DNA from: Ruminococcaceae bacterium R-25
GTDB taxonomy: Bacteria > Bacillota > Clostridia > Saccharofermentanales > Saccharofermentanaceae
DNA length: 64,000 nucleotides
NCBI GenBank assembly: GCA_003149065.1
Contig: QGFZ01000003.1
Coordinates: forward strand, 124,001-188,000
Reading direction: 5' to 3'
Shown here one piece after another: positions 50,077 to 59,127 of the stretch (positions are counted from its first letter, which is position 1; each line of letters opens with the position of its first letter). The position numbers were made by a program, and so were the translations under genes. The notes beneath the pieces were generated by a model. That model was given only the letters and a program-made list of their open reading frames with translations, had not been told where the DNA came from and ran no database searches.

Positions 50077-51516
50077 ATGCAGGATTATGAGATGGTAATA
50101 GGCCTCGAAGTTCACTGCGAGCTCTCGACGGAATCAAAGATCTTCTGCGGATGCTCTGCCAAGTTCGGCGGAGAGCCCAATACACACGTTTGCGAAGTCT
50201 GCTCCGGTATGCCGGGCACGCTTCCTACATTGAACAAACAGGTAGTAGAGTATGCCGTTAAGGCAGGACTCGCGCTCAACTGCGAGATCACCAGAAACAA
50301 CAAGTTCGACCGTAAGAACTACTTCTATCCGGACCTCCCCAAGGCATACCAGATATCACAGCTCTATTTCCCGATCTGCAGGAACGGTCATGTCGACATC
50401 AAGACATCACAGGGCATCAAGTCCATCGGTATCCACGAGATCCACATGGAGGAAGATGCAGGAAAGCTCGTTCATGACCCTGTTACAGGCATGACGATGG
50501 TCGATTTCAACCGCTGCGGCGTTCCGCTTCTGGAGATCGTATCCGAGCCTGATTTCAGATCCGGCGAAGAGGTAATCGCATATCTCGAAAAGTTAAGAGA
50601 CACGATGCAGTATCTCGGAATCTCCGACTGCAAGATGCAGGAAGGCTCCATGAGAGCTGACGTTAACCTCTCCGTAAGGCCCAGAGGCCAGAAGGAGTTC
50701 GGTACAAGGACCGAAATGAAGAATATCGCTTCCCTCAAGGCGATCGAGCGCGCTATCGAATATGAGCGTGACAGACAGATCGACCTTATCGAAGAAGGCG
50801 GCAAGGTTATCCAGGAAACAAGACGCTGGGACGACGAGCAGGAATACACATACTCCATGCGTTCAAAGGAAAATGCCCAGGATTACAAGTATTTCCCGGA
50901 TCCTGACCTCATGCCCATCAATATCTCCGAGGAGTTCCTCGACAAGGTAAGAGCTGAGCTTCCTGAGTTCGCTGATGCCAAGCGCGAGAGATATGTATCA
51001 GAGCTCGGCCTGCCTGAGTACGATGCTGAGATCATCACAGGCACACCTGCGCTCGTTAAGGTTTTCGAGGCAGCATGCGAAGTTGCAAAGAACCCTAAGG
51101 ACTGCTCCAACTGGCTCATGACAGACCTCTTAAAGCTCGCTAAGGATGCCAAGGTTCTGGCAGCCGACATCGACTTTGACGGCAAGATCATGGGTAAGAT
51201 CATCAATCTCGTAAACGACGGCAAGATCAACAGAAAGTCCGGACAGAAGGCTCTTGAGGAAGCATTCCTCAACGGCACTGATCCTGAGAAATATATTGCA
51301 GATAACGGACTCGCACTGGTATCCGATACAAGTGCCATTGAGCCTGTCATCAAGGAGATAATTGCTGCCAACGAGAAGGCTGTTTCAGGCTATCTCGCAG
51401 GAGAAGAAAAGAACCTTACATTCCTTATCGGCCAGTCCATGAGAGCCCTCAAGGGCAAGGCTGACCACCAGGTAGTAAGACAGACACTTATCGATCTTCT
51501 TAACGGAATGAAATAA
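50077..51516 (+). CDS. gatB: Asp-tRNA(Asn)/Glu-tRNA(Gln) amidotransferase subunit B
   Basis: A 479-residue kinase-like subunit that phosphorylates the mischarged aminoacyl group and guides ammonia to it. MVIGLEVHCELST (residues 5-17), FCGCSAKFGGEPNTHVCEVC with zinc-type cysteines, RKNYFYPDLPK and the C-terminal YqeY-like tail (about 350-479) are present. The stop overlaps the next start as TAATG. The complete gatCAB set argues for indirect Gln and/or Asn tRNA charging. Confidence 0.97.
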   Translation: MQDYEMVIGLEVHCELSTESKIFCGCSAKFGGEPNTHVCEVCSGMPGTLPTLNKQVVEYAVKAGLALNCEITRNNKFDRKNYFYPDLPKAYQISQLYFPICRNGHVDIKTSQGIKSIGIHEIHMEEDAGKLVHDPVTGMTMVDFNRCGVPLLEIVSEPDFRSGEEVIAYLEKLRDTMQYLGISDCKMQEGSMRADVNLSVRPRGQKEFGTRTEMKNIASLKAIERAIEYERDRQIDLIEEGGKVIQETRRWDDEQEYTYSMRSKENAQDYKYFPDPDLMPINISEEFLDKVRAELPEFADAKRERYVSELGLPEYDAEIITGTPALVKVFEAACEVAKNPKDCSNWLMTDLLKLAKDAKVLAADIDFDGKIMGKIINLVNDGKINRKSGQKALEEAFLNGTDPEKYIADNGLALVSDTSAIEPVIKEIIAANEKAVSGYLAGEEKNLTFLIGQSMRALKGKADHQVVRQTLIDLLNGMK

Positions 51517-52862
51517 TGGACACATTATTGAGCATTTTACTTGTAGTTTTTTTCATTCTCGTTAATGCCTTTTTCTCAGGCACCGAGATGGCTGTCATCT
51601 CGCTTAACGATGCGAAAATGCATAAGCTCGCTGAAGAGGGCGACAGGAAAGCTCTCCGCGTTATCAAGTTTTTGGATAACCCCGGAAACTTCCTGGCGAC
51701 GATCCAGGTCGGCGTTACTTTGGCAGGATTCTTATCATCCGCTTTTGCTGCCAACAGTTTTGCCAGCAAACTCGCGCTCCTGGTAGATCCTTCTTCCAAG
51801 CATGTCTGGATGGAATCTCTCTGGACGGTGCTCATCACTATCGTTTTGTCCTATTTTTCACTCGTTTTAGGCGAGCTCGTTCCGAAGCGCGTGGCACAGA
51901 ACAAGCCCGAGAAATGGGCATTTGCGGCTGCCAATGTCGTTAAGTTCTTTGGCGCTCTCTTAAAGCCGTTCGTATGGTTCCTTACACAGTCGACGAACGT
52001 CATTCTCAAGCTTTTCAAGATCGATCCCAACCAGACTGATAAGCCTGTCACGGAAGAAGAGATCCGCATGATGGTCGACGTCGGTTCCGAGTCCGGAAAT
52101 ATCGAAGATACCGAGAAGGAAATGATCGAAAACGTTTTCGAGTTCAACGATATCGAAGTATCCGAGATCATGACGCACAGAAAGAAGATCGTATCTCTCC
52201 CCATTGATGCGGATTACGACGAAGTAATGCGCGTTGCCAGGGAAGAGAAGTTCACGAGGATCCCTGTCTACAAGGATACGATCGATGACATCATCGGCAT
52301 CCTCCACATCAAGGATCTGATCGGCATCATGCCGCCTACGGAAGATAAGCCTTTCAAGCTCGAGAAGTTTATAAGAGAGCCCCTTATCGTTCATGAGACA
52401 CGTAAGATCTCATCTCTCTTCGGCGAGATGAAGAACTGTGGAATGCAGATGGCCGTTATCGTTGACGAATACGGCGGAACGATGGGCATCGCAACGATCG
52501 AGGATATGCTGGAAGAACTCGTAGGCAATATCACCGACGAGTTCGACGATGAGGTCGACGAGTTTGTAAAGCTCTCTAACGGCGATTATATTGTCAGGGG
52601 CGACATGACTCTCTCAGACTTGGAAGACGTTCTCGATATCGAGCTCACAAATGATGAATATGACACTATCGCAGGTCTTGTTATTTCACAGCTCGACCGC
52701 GTTCCTGAAGAGACGGAGCACCCGGTCGTCAATTACAAGAACTTAAGGATCAAGGTCCTGAAGGTGGAGGAAAATGCCATCGCCAAAGTCCTGATCCACA
52801 TCAATCCCGTCGAAGACCACGAAGACGGGAACAAAGAGGAGAACTCTAAGAACGATGAGTAA
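51516..52862 (+). CDS. CNNM/HlyC-CorC family transport protein
   Basis: A 448-residue membrane protein of the CNNM/CorC group, linked in other organisms to magnesium efflux or resistance. The N-terminal DUF21 domain (about 1-190) has four hydrophobic segments and NAFFSGTEMAVISL. A CBS pair (about 205-330, MTHRKKIVSLP, RIPVYKDTID) follows, and a CorC/HlyC C-terminal domain (about 345-430, NGDYIVRGDMTLSDL) ends the protein. It is coupled to gatB and overlaps the next gene by 8 bases. Confidence 0.92.
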   Translation: MDTLLSILLVVFFILVNAFFSGTEMAVISLNDAKMHKLAEEGDRKALRVIKFLDNPGNFLATIQVGVTLAGFLSSAFAANSFASKLALLVDPSSKHVWMESLWTVLITIVLSYFSLVLGELVPKRVAQNKPEKWAFAAANVVKFFGALLKPFVWFLTQSTNVILKLFKIDPNQTDKPVTEEEIRMMVDVGSESGNIEDTEKEMIENVFEFNDIEVSEIMTHRKKIVSLPIDADYDEVMRVAREEKFTRIPVYKDTIDDIIGILHIKDLIGIMPPTEDKPFKLEKFIREPLIVHETRKISSLFGEMKNCGMQMAVIVDEYGGTMGIATIEDMLEELVGNITDEFDDEVDEFVKLSNGDYIVRGDMTLSDLEDVLDIELTNDEYDTIAGLVISQLDRVPEETEHPVVNYKNLRIKVLKVEENAIAKVLIHINPVEDHEDGNKEENSKNDE

Positions 52863-53514
52863 GTACGACCTTGTCCTCTATGACCTTGACGGCACTCTGC
52901 AGGACTCGGTCCCTCTTATAATGGAATCCATGAAAGCCACCTATGATATAGTCCTCGGCGGTACCGACAGGACCGATGCTGACCTGATGAGCTATATCGG
53001 AAAGCCCCTGACAGATACATTCTGGATGCATGACGAGGAAACCCGGGAGCGCCTGGTCGAAGAATATCTGAAATATAACTGCGCCAGGATGAAGGAAAAT
53101 GTCATCCCGATCTTTCCCGGTGTTTATGATTTTCTCTCGAAAATAAGGGCTTCGGGCGTTAAACAGGGCATAGTTACCTCAAAACTTGAGGAGTCTGCCA
53201 TGATCACCATAGACCTTTTGGAGCTCGGGCAGTACTTTGACGGCCTGTTTTTCAGGGAGCTGACCGAAAGAGCCAAGCCTCACGGTGATCCTCTCATTGA
53301 AGCGGCAAAAAGAATGGGAATAACCGACATGAAGAGGGTCCTTTATGTTGGAGATGCCCTGCCTGATTTGCTTTCAGCCAGAGACGCCGGCTGCGATTTT
53401 GCTCTCGTAGGCTGGACAAAGATGCCAAAAGAGGAGCTGATTGCCGCAAACCCCAATTATTTAGTGGATGTTCCTGCACGTCTTCCTTGCATTATTGAGG
53501 GCACCGAATTATAA
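52855..53514 (+). CDS. HAD-superfamily phosphatase (phosphoglycolate phosphatase-like)
   Basis: A 219-residue HAD hydrolase. Motif I is YDLDGTLQDS (residues 8-17), motif II VTSK (about 107), the Lys is in ERAKPHGDP (about 143), and motif IV is YVGDALPDL (about 165). The cap domain is the helical class I type seen in phosphoglycolate phosphatase (Gph) and pyrophosphatase PpaX. The substrate is unproven. It overlaps the CNNM gene by 8 bases. Confidence 0.88.
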   Translation: MSKYDLVLYDLDGTLQDSVPLIMESMKATYDIVLGGTDRTDADLMSYIGKPLTDTFWMHDEETRERLVEEYLKYNCARMKENVIPIFPGVYDFLSKIRASGVKQGIVTSKLEESAMITIDLLELGQYFDGLFFRELTERAKPHGDPLIEAAKRMGITDMKRVLYVGDALPDLLSARDAGCDFALVGWTKMPKEELIAANPNYLVDVPARLPCIIEGTEL

Positions 53515-53558
53515 TGTTTGGTGCTTTTTATAAATATAAAATAAGGTAGGTAGGCAAG

Positions 53559-55079
53559 ATGGCAAAGACCACCAAGTCCGGAAAGGCAAATAAGAGCCTG
53601 GTTTCAGGCGGAATGGCAGTTGTAGTTGTAGCTGTTATTCTCATTATCGTTTGCTTCTTTACATACATTTCCGGAGTACTTCCCCAGACTCTTACAGGTA
53701 TCTCCATAACTGAGAACGGCGCTGACGGTTCCTCAAAGACCATCCAGAACTACTCAGTTCTTGAATCTAATTTCCACTTCAAGGAAGTTTACGATTCTTA
53801 TTCCCAGTACGGATTGGTTTCCGAGGATAACTTAGACGTTATCACTAACGAGGAGACCGGTGCTACTTACAGAGATACTCTTCTCAGAGAGACAGCAAGC
53901 CAGCTCAAGACATTGGCTTTGGTTGAGCGTTCTGCAAAAGAGTCCGGCTTCATGGAAATCTCTAAGGCATATGAATTGGCTTCCAAGAATCTTGAGACTT
54001 TGGAACTCTATGCAAAGCTCTATGGATATCCGTCAGGACAGTCTTATCTTAAGGCTCTTTACGGAACAGGCATGACCAAGAGATTATATACTCAGTTCGC
54101 TGCAAGAGAAGTTCTCGTAAATGAGTACGGCAGCTACTTAAAGCAGTTCGATCCTTCCATCATTCCTACTGAGGAAGAGATCCAGGCAAAGTACAACGAA
54201 GATACAAAGATCTACTGCGAGCTTGATTACAATCTCTACTTCATCAAGGCAGAGACTGACAAGGACGGAAAAGTCATTGGAATGGACGATGCAGTCAAGG
54301 CTGCTGAAAAGATCGCTAAGGCTTCCACAGATTCCAAGGCTTTCAGAGATGCAGTTTTAGCATACGTTACAGAGAAGGGCGATGCAGCTACGATCTCTAC
54401 TTTCGATAACGACGCAGATCCTACATACACAGAGAATTTCACATATGGTGTTGCTACATACATGGACGAAGCAGTTAAGAGCTATCTTTTCGGCGATTCC
54501 AAGACAGGCGACACAAAGGTCATCCAGACTGAATTCGGCGCATATGTAATCTACATCGCTGACAAGAACAACGGTGATGAGAAGACAGTAACATACAGAA
54601 TGCTTACTCTTTCTACAGACGTTAAGTCTGATGCTACTGACGAAGAGAAGTCAGCTGCTCTCCAGAAGACGATCGCTGATGCACAGGCTATGTGCCCTGC
54701 AGGAATGGCTCCTATCGATTTCTACAAGCTCGTAAAAGAGAAGACAACAAACCTCAATGACAAGCTCGAAGGCGGCTACAACGTTCAGAATGCAGAATAC
54801 TTCGTATCTACTGAAGATGACCCGGTCGATCCATCCGTTGTTGAAGCAGGCAAGTGGCTTTTCGAAGACGGACGCAAGCAGGGTGATGTTTTTGTTATCG
54901 CTTCCGAAGACAAGCAGACAGTTTATGTCTTCTACTTCGAGACAACAAGACCCGCTTACGAAGTAACGATCAGAAATGACCTTATCTCTTCCAAGTTTGC
55001 TGACTGGAACGCAAAGCTTGATACAGGCAGCACGGGTTATGTTATCAACGCAGGTCTTTGCAGATACCTGATCTACTAA
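53559..55079 (+). CDS. Membrane-anchored SurA/PrsA-like chaperone
   Basis: A 506-residue protein with a basic start, one transmembrane segment (about 19-42) and a large extracytoplasmic part. SurA-N-like helices (about 65-220, ending in IPTEEEIQAKYNEDTKI) are followed by a region like one or two divergent parvulin domains (about 220-420; YNLYFIKAETD, VTYRMLTLSTD). It probably assists folding of exported proteins. It resembles the lipoprotein at 46.6 kb in plan but is anchored by a helix. GGTAGG lies 9 bases before the ATG. Monocistronic with a terminator. Confidence 0.75.
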   Translation: MAKTTKSGKANKSLVSGGMAVVVVAVILIIVCFFTYISGVLPQTLTGISITENGADGSSKTIQNYSVLESNFHFKEVYDSYSQYGLVSEDNLDVITNEETGATYRDTLLRETASQLKTLALVERSAKESGFMEISKAYELASKNLETLELYAKLYGYPSGQSYLKALYGTGMTKRLYTQFAAREVLVNEYGSYLKQFDPSIIPTEEEIQAKYNEDTKIYCELDYNLYFIKAETDKDGKVIGMDDAVKAAEKIAKASTDSKAFRDAVLAYVTEKGDAATISTFDNDADPTYTENFTYGVATYMDEAVKSYLFGDSKTGDTKVIQTEFGAYVIYIADKNNGDEKTVTYRMLTLSTDVKSDATDEEKSAALQKTIADAQAMCPAGMAPIDFYKLVKEKTTNLNDKLEGGYNVQNAEYFVSTEDDPVDPSVVEAGKWLFEDGRKQGDVFVIASEDKQTVYVFYFETTRPAYEVTIRNDLISSKFADWNAKLDTGSTGYVINAGLCRYLIY

Positions 55080-55105
55080 TAAGTAGTTATATTAATAAAA
55101 TTACA

Positions 55106-55135
55106 AGCACCACTCGGAACCGGGTGGTGCTTTTT
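55106..55135 (+). terminator. Rho-independent terminator after the SurA-like gene
   Basis: AGCACCAC-T-CGG / CCG-G-GTGGTGCT stem with a two-base loop and five T. Confidence 0.9.
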
Positions 55136-55222
55136 ATTTATTATGTATACAGATTATTTGATATCTTTGCGATATTATTAAATCGCCTTTATTAATAAAA
55201 GGATAATAAGGAGGAAAGATCA

Positions 55223-56152
55223 ATGAAAAAGATTTTGGCACTTCTTCTGACACTTTCTATGGTGCTCGGTTTTGCATCATGCGCTAAGAAGGTCGAAGTA
55301 CCTTCCAAGAGCGACGTAAAGAAAGCTGCCGCAGAAGAGTATGACATGGATTTCAAGGTCGATTCTGAGGATATTTCCGATGATGAGAAGGATGCTGAGT
55401 GGGTCTTGATCTCCAAGGACGGAACACTCGAGGTAACAGTTACCTGGAACGCAAAGAAGCCCGATGAGTTCGAGTTCGATGACAGAGAACTTGAGGAACC
55501 CACAACTACAACAACTGAAGAAGAACCCACAACAACCACAACTGAGGAAGAGCCTACAACGACAACAACTGCCGCTACAGAGTCTTCTGAAAATGGTGGA
55601 AGCAACGCTAACCCCAACCCTACAGGTGCTAAGTACGTTAACTTTGACGAGATGAACTTCTACATCAACGGCAAGAAGTACACTCTGGGTAAGGTTACAC
55701 TTCAGCAGCTTGTTGATGACGGTGTTCCTTTCAAGGAAGGCGAATCTGAGAACTTCGGCAACAACCTCAAGTCAAAGTATCAGTCTCCTTCTATCAGACT
55801 TGAAATCGGTGACGGCTGGACAGTTTCCATCAACGTATTCAACGATACAGATTCAGGCAAGCCTATGAACGAGTGCTATGTAAACGAGATTTATGTTTAC
55901 ACTTCACAGAGAAGAGCAGACCAGAAGATCCTTACATTCGACTTCCCGTTCGAGACATTGACAATCGATGAGCTTAAGGCTAACTCCGGCGAGCCTAATG
56001 AGAAGGTTTACCACAATGAGGACGATCCAACTTTCGTAGCTGATTACCTTAAGTGGACAAAGAAGGGTACAAAGTACTACAACTACAACTACTATGATTT
56101 CGAGTTCTATAACGGACAGCTCAGAAATTTCTACATGACTTACATTCCCTGA
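55223..56152 (+). CDS. Lipoprotein with Thr-rich linker, first copy of a tandem pair
   Basis: A 309-residue predicted lipoprotein. MKKILALLLTLSMVLGFASC ends in the lipobox Cys20. A first small acidic domain (about 22-92) is followed by a linker of three EEPTTTTT-type repeats and a C-terminal domain (about 128-309) with KYVNFDEMNFYINGKKYTLG and ETLTIDELKANSGEP. No known family recognised. The gene has its own GGAGG site and terminator and is followed by a close paralog, so the pair arose by tandem duplication. Confidence 0.8.
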   Translation: MKKILALLLTLSMVLGFASCAKKVEVPSKSDVKKAAAEEYDMDFKVDSEDISDDEKDAEWVLISKDGTLEVTVTWNAKKPDEFEFDDRELEEPTTTTTEEEPTTTTTEEEPTTTTTAATESSENGGSNANPNPTGAKYVNFDEMNFYINGKKYTLGKVTLQQLVDDGVPFKEGESENFGNNLKSKYQSPSIRLEIGDGWTVSINVFNDTDSGKPMNECYVNEIYVYTSQRRADQKILTFDFPFETLTIDELKANSGEPNEKVYHNEDDPTFVADYLKWTKKGTKYYNYNYYDFEFYNGQLRNFYMTYIP

Positions 56153-56178
56153 TAAACAGGCTGATTAATGTCATAACC

Positions 56179-56209
56179 AAGGCCGCTTCAATTCCGAAGC
56201 GGCCTTTTT
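56179..56209 (+). terminator. Rho-independent terminator after the first lipoprotein copy
   Basis: Perfect AAGGCCGCTTC / GAAGCGGCCTT stem, 6-base loop, then TTTTTC. Confidence 0.9.
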
Positions 56210-56219
56210 CGTATTTTTA

Positions 56220-56248
56220 TTGTATTTTCACCTTAAATATTGTATTTT
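56220..56248 (+). promoter_or_regulatory. Probable promoter of the second lipoprotein copy
   Basis: TTGTAT, 17-base spacer, TATTTT. A CCGATATTCGG palindrome (56254-56264) lies at the expected transcript start. Confidence 0.45.
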
Positions 56249-56282
56249 ATTACCCGATATTCGGAATAGGAGGAATATTAAT

Positions 56283-57230
56283 ATGAAAAAAGTTATGGCA
56301 CTTCTTCTGACACTTTCTATGGTGCTCGGATTTGCTTCATGCGCTAAAAAGGTTGAAGTACCTTCCAAGAGCGATGTAAAGAAAGCTGCTGCAGAAGAGT
56401 ATGACATGGATTTCAAGGTCGATTCTGAGGAGATTTCCGATGATGAGAAGGATGCAGAGTGGGTTTTGGTTTCCAAGGACGGTACTCTTGAGGTAACTGT
56501 TACATGGAACGCAAAGAAGCCTGATGAGTTCGAGTTCGATGACAAAGAGCTTGAGACACCTACTACAACAACTGAGGAAACAGATCCTACAACAACAGAG
56601 ACAGAGGCTCCCACAACAACTACTACTGAAGCTACTACAACTGAGTCAGAGTCTTCAGAGAACGGTGGCAGCGAGACAAACGCTAACCCTAATCCTACAG
56701 GTGCAAAGTATGTTAACTTTGACGAGATGAACTTCTACATCAATGGTAAGAAGTACACACTCGGAAAGACAACACTCCAGGAGCTTGTTGATGACGGCGT
56801 TCCTTTCGCAGAAGGTGAATCTGAAAACTTCGGCAACAACGTTAAGTCCCACTATCAGTCCGGCTACATCAAGATCGATTGCGGTACCAAGAACGGCAAC
56901 TATTTCTGGATCGAAGTATTCAACGATACTGATTCAGGTAAGCCTATGAACGAGTGCTACGTCAATCAGATCCTTTTCAAGATCCTGAACGATGAAGGCG
57001 CTAAGCAGACATTGGTTACTTTCGACTTCCCTTTCACACTCACAATGGATGAGCTCAAGGCTAACTCCGGCGAACCTACAGAGAAGCCTTACCACAACGA
57101 GACAGGCTCAAATGTCTACGACAAGCTCGAGTGGACAAAGAAGGGTACAAAGTTCATGAACAGAAACAGATATGAATTCAGCTTCAAGAACGGCACATTC
57201 AGCGAAGTCGACATGACTTACATTCCCTAA
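56283..57230 (+). CDS. Lipoprotein with Thr-rich linker, second copy of the tandem pair
   Basis: A 315-residue paralog of the preceding lipoprotein. The first 90 residues are almost identical in protein and DNA (MKKVMALLLTLSMVLGFASC; SKSDVKKAAAEEYDMDFKVD). The linker differs in repeat number and sequence (TTTEETDPTTTETEAPTTTT). The C-terminal domain is moderately diverged, most clearly in the middle (KIDCGTKNGNYFWIEVFND). The start follows GGAGGAATATTAAT; an open frame 21 codons upstream has no site. Likely surface-exposed; function unknown. Confidence 0.8.
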   Translation: MKKVMALLLTLSMVLGFASCAKKVEVPSKSDVKKAAAEEYDMDFKVDSEEISDDEKDAEWVLVSKDGTLEVTVTWNAKKPDEFEFDDKELETPTTTTEETDPTTTETEAPTTTTTEATTTESESSENGGSETNANPNPTGAKYVNFDEMNFYINGKKYTLGKTTLQELVDDGVPFAEGESENFGNNVKSHYQSGYIKIDCGTKNGNYFWIEVFNDTDSGKPMNECYVNQILFKILNDEGAKQTLVTFDFPFTLTMDELKANSGEPTEKPYHNETGSNVYDKLEWTKKGTKFMNRNRYEFSFKNGTFSEVDMTYIP

Positions 57231-57258
57231 TTAACGGGCAATTGAGTTAAAAACTACG

Positions 57259-57290
57259 GAGGCTGTCTCTTAAAGAGGCAGCCTCTTTTC
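57259..57290 (+). terminator. Rho-independent terminator after the second lipoprotein copy
   Basis: GAGGCTGTCTC / GAGGCAGCCTC stem with one wobble and a 5-base loop, then TTTTC. Confidence 0.85.
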
Positions 57291-57300
57291 ATGAATCTGA

Positions 57301-57329
57301 TTGACAACCTACCAAAGCTATTGTATTTT
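57301..57329 (+). promoter_or_regulatory. Promoter of the T-box trpEG transcript
   Basis: Consensus TTGACA (57301-57306), 17-base spacer, TATTTT (57324-57329), a few bases ahead of T-box stem I. Confidence 0.7.
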
Positions 57330-57342
57330 TATGTCAGTTTCA

Positions 57343-57623
57343 AACCGTTGACGGAGAGTGAGTAACTTAAGAGAACCGTTCAAAGAGAGCCCGGGGTGGT
57401 GTGATCCGGACAGCAAGGAGCTTAAGTGAATGGACTTCGGAGGGCGCGAGGGAAAGGGTGATCCCCAAGTATATTGCGACGTAAGGCACGCGTAAGAGGC
57501 CGGAGATATGTTGGTATCTTGTCTAAGCGCACGAGTCATATCGTGAATCAAGGTGGCACCGCGGATAAGGTTTTTATTCGTCCTTGACAGAAGAAAGTAT
57601 TCTTTTGTCGAAGGGCGTTTTTT
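57343..57623 (+). promoter_or_regulatory. T-box leader (candidate tRNA-Trp specific) with terminator
   Basis: Stem I opens with GACGGAGAGTGAGTAAC, has AGAGAGCC and GGTGGTGTGA in its distal arm, and ends with GTGAATGGACTTC, where TGG (57431-57433) fits the specifier position. The T-box sequence AAGGTGGCACCGCGG lies at 57550-57564. The intrinsic terminator (57579-57623) pairs CGTCCTTGACAGAAGAA with TTCTTTTGTCGAAGGGCG before six T. Uncharged tRNA-Trp should favour the antiterminator and switch on trpEG. Confidence 0.93.
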
Positions 57624-57663
57624 ATTGCCTTCGGCTTAAGAAAATAAGACGGAGGTGACTTAA

Positions 57664-59124
57664 ATGAAAGTAATGCCATCGATCGAAGAGGTAAGAGAGC
57701 TCGCTAAAACCGGCAAGTACGATGTTGTACCTGTAAGCTGTGAGATCCTCTCTGACTTTACGACTCCCATTGAGACGATCAGAATCCTTAAGAATGCGTC
57801 AACGCACGCATATATGCTCGAATCCGCATGGGCAAACGAGCGATGGGGAAGATATACTTTCTTAGGCTTTGATCCCAAGCTCGAGATCACCTGCATCAAT
57901 GGCGAGATCACATACGGCGACAAGACAGAGATAACAGATGACCCCTCAAAGATCATCAGAGAGATCATGTCCCGCTTCAAGAGCCCCAGATTCGATTACC
58001 TGCCTTCCTTTACAGGCGGTCTCGTCGGCTATTTCTCATACGATTATCTGACTTACGCAGAGCCCACAGCCAAGTGCGACGTTATAGATGAAGAGAATTT
58101 CAAAGATGTCGACCTCATGCTTTTCGACAAGGTCATAGCTTTCGACCATGTAAAGCAGAAGCTGATCCTCATTACAAACATGTCTTTAGAGGACATCGGT
58201 GCCGGTTACAAGGAAGCAGTAGAAGAGCTGGAGTCCTTGATTGACCTTCTTAAGCACGGCGAAAAGGCTGACGACCCGGCAGGAAAGCTCTTGGGCGAAG
58301 TAACGCCCCTGTTCTCCCGCGAAGAATACTGCGCAATGGTAGAAAAGGCCAAGAACTACATCCACGAAGGCGATATCTTCCAGATCGTTCTTTCGAACAG
58401 GCTCTGCGCACCTTACGAGGGAAGCCTTCTTAATACTTACAGATTATTAAGAACTATTAATCCTTCTCCTTATATGTTCTATTTTGCAGGAACCGACGTC
58501 GAAGTCGCAGGCGCTTCTCCCGAGACGCTCGTAAAGCTCGAAGACGGTATCCTTCACACATTCCCTCTCGCAGGCACAAGGCCCAGAGGAAAGACGGAAG
58601 AAGAGGACAAGAGGCTTGAAGAAGAGCTCTTGGCTGACGAGAAGGAACTTGCCGAGCACAATATGCTCGTAGACCTGGGCCGCAACGACCTGGGCAAGAT
58701 CTCGGAATTCGGTTCTGTTGAAGTCGAGAAGCTCAGAAGCATAGAGCGCTATTCACACGTTATGCATATCGGTTCCACGGTCCGCGGCAAGATCGATTCA
58801 AAGCACGATGCATTGGATGCCGTTGAGGCAGTGCTCCCCGCAGGAACATTGTCCGGTGCTCCGAAGATCCGTGCGTGCCAGCTGATCGGCGAGCTCGAAA
58901 ACAACAAGCGCGGAATCTACGGCGGTGCCATCGGATATATCGACTTTACAGGCAATATGGACACCTGCATCGCGATCCGCATCGCCTACAAGAAGAACGG
59001 CAAGGTCTTCGTAAGAAGCGGCGCCGGAATAGTAGCCGATTCCGTACCTGAAAAGGAATACGAAGAGTGCCTGAACAAAGCAAGGGCAGTCCTCAATTCC
59101 TTAACTCTCGCAGAGGAGGTATAA
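57664..59124 (+). CDS. trpE: Anthranilate synthase component I
   Basis: A 486-residue chorismate-using enzyme that forms anthranilate with ammonia from TrpG. The feedback-site motif is AYMLESA near residue 48. The C-terminal chorismate-binding domain (about 225-480) has IFQIVLSNR, PSPYMFYF, TFPLAGTRPRG, HNMLVDLGRNDLG, VEAVLPAGTLSGAPK and the final GAGIVADSVPEKEYEE. GGAGGTGA precedes the ATG. Three bases separate it from trpG. The T-box and retained LES motif support tryptophan rather than folate synthesis. Confidence 0.95.
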   Translation: MKVMPSIEEVRELAKTGKYDVVPVSCEILSDFTTPIETIRILKNASTHAYMLESAWANERWGRYTFLGFDPKLEITCINGEITYGDKTEITDDPSKIIREIMSRFKSPRFDYLPSFTGGLVGYFSYDYLTYAEPTAKCDVIDEENFKDVDLMLFDKVIAFDHVKQKLILITNMSLEDIGAGYKEAVEELESLIDLLKHGEKADDPAGKLLGEVTPLFSREEYCAMVEKAKNYIHEGDIFQIVLSNRLCAPYEGSLLNTYRLLRTINPSPYMFYFAGTDVEVAGASPETLVKLEDGILHTFPLAGTRPRGKTEEEDKRLEEELLADEKELAEHNMLVDLGRNDLGKISEFGSVEVEKLRSIERYSHVMHIGSTVRGKIDSKHDALDAVEAVLPAGTLSGAPKIRACQLIGELENNKRGIYGGAIGYIDFTGNMDTCIAIRIAYKKNGKVFVRSGAGIVADSVPEKEYEECLNKARAVLNSLTLAEEV

Positions 59125-59127
59125 GAG

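Noticed and set aside
55490..55580. Short tandem DNA repeats resembling a CRISPR or minisatellite
   Set aside because: They are in-frame codons for the EEPTTTTT linker of a lipoprotein; there are no spacers and no cas genes.
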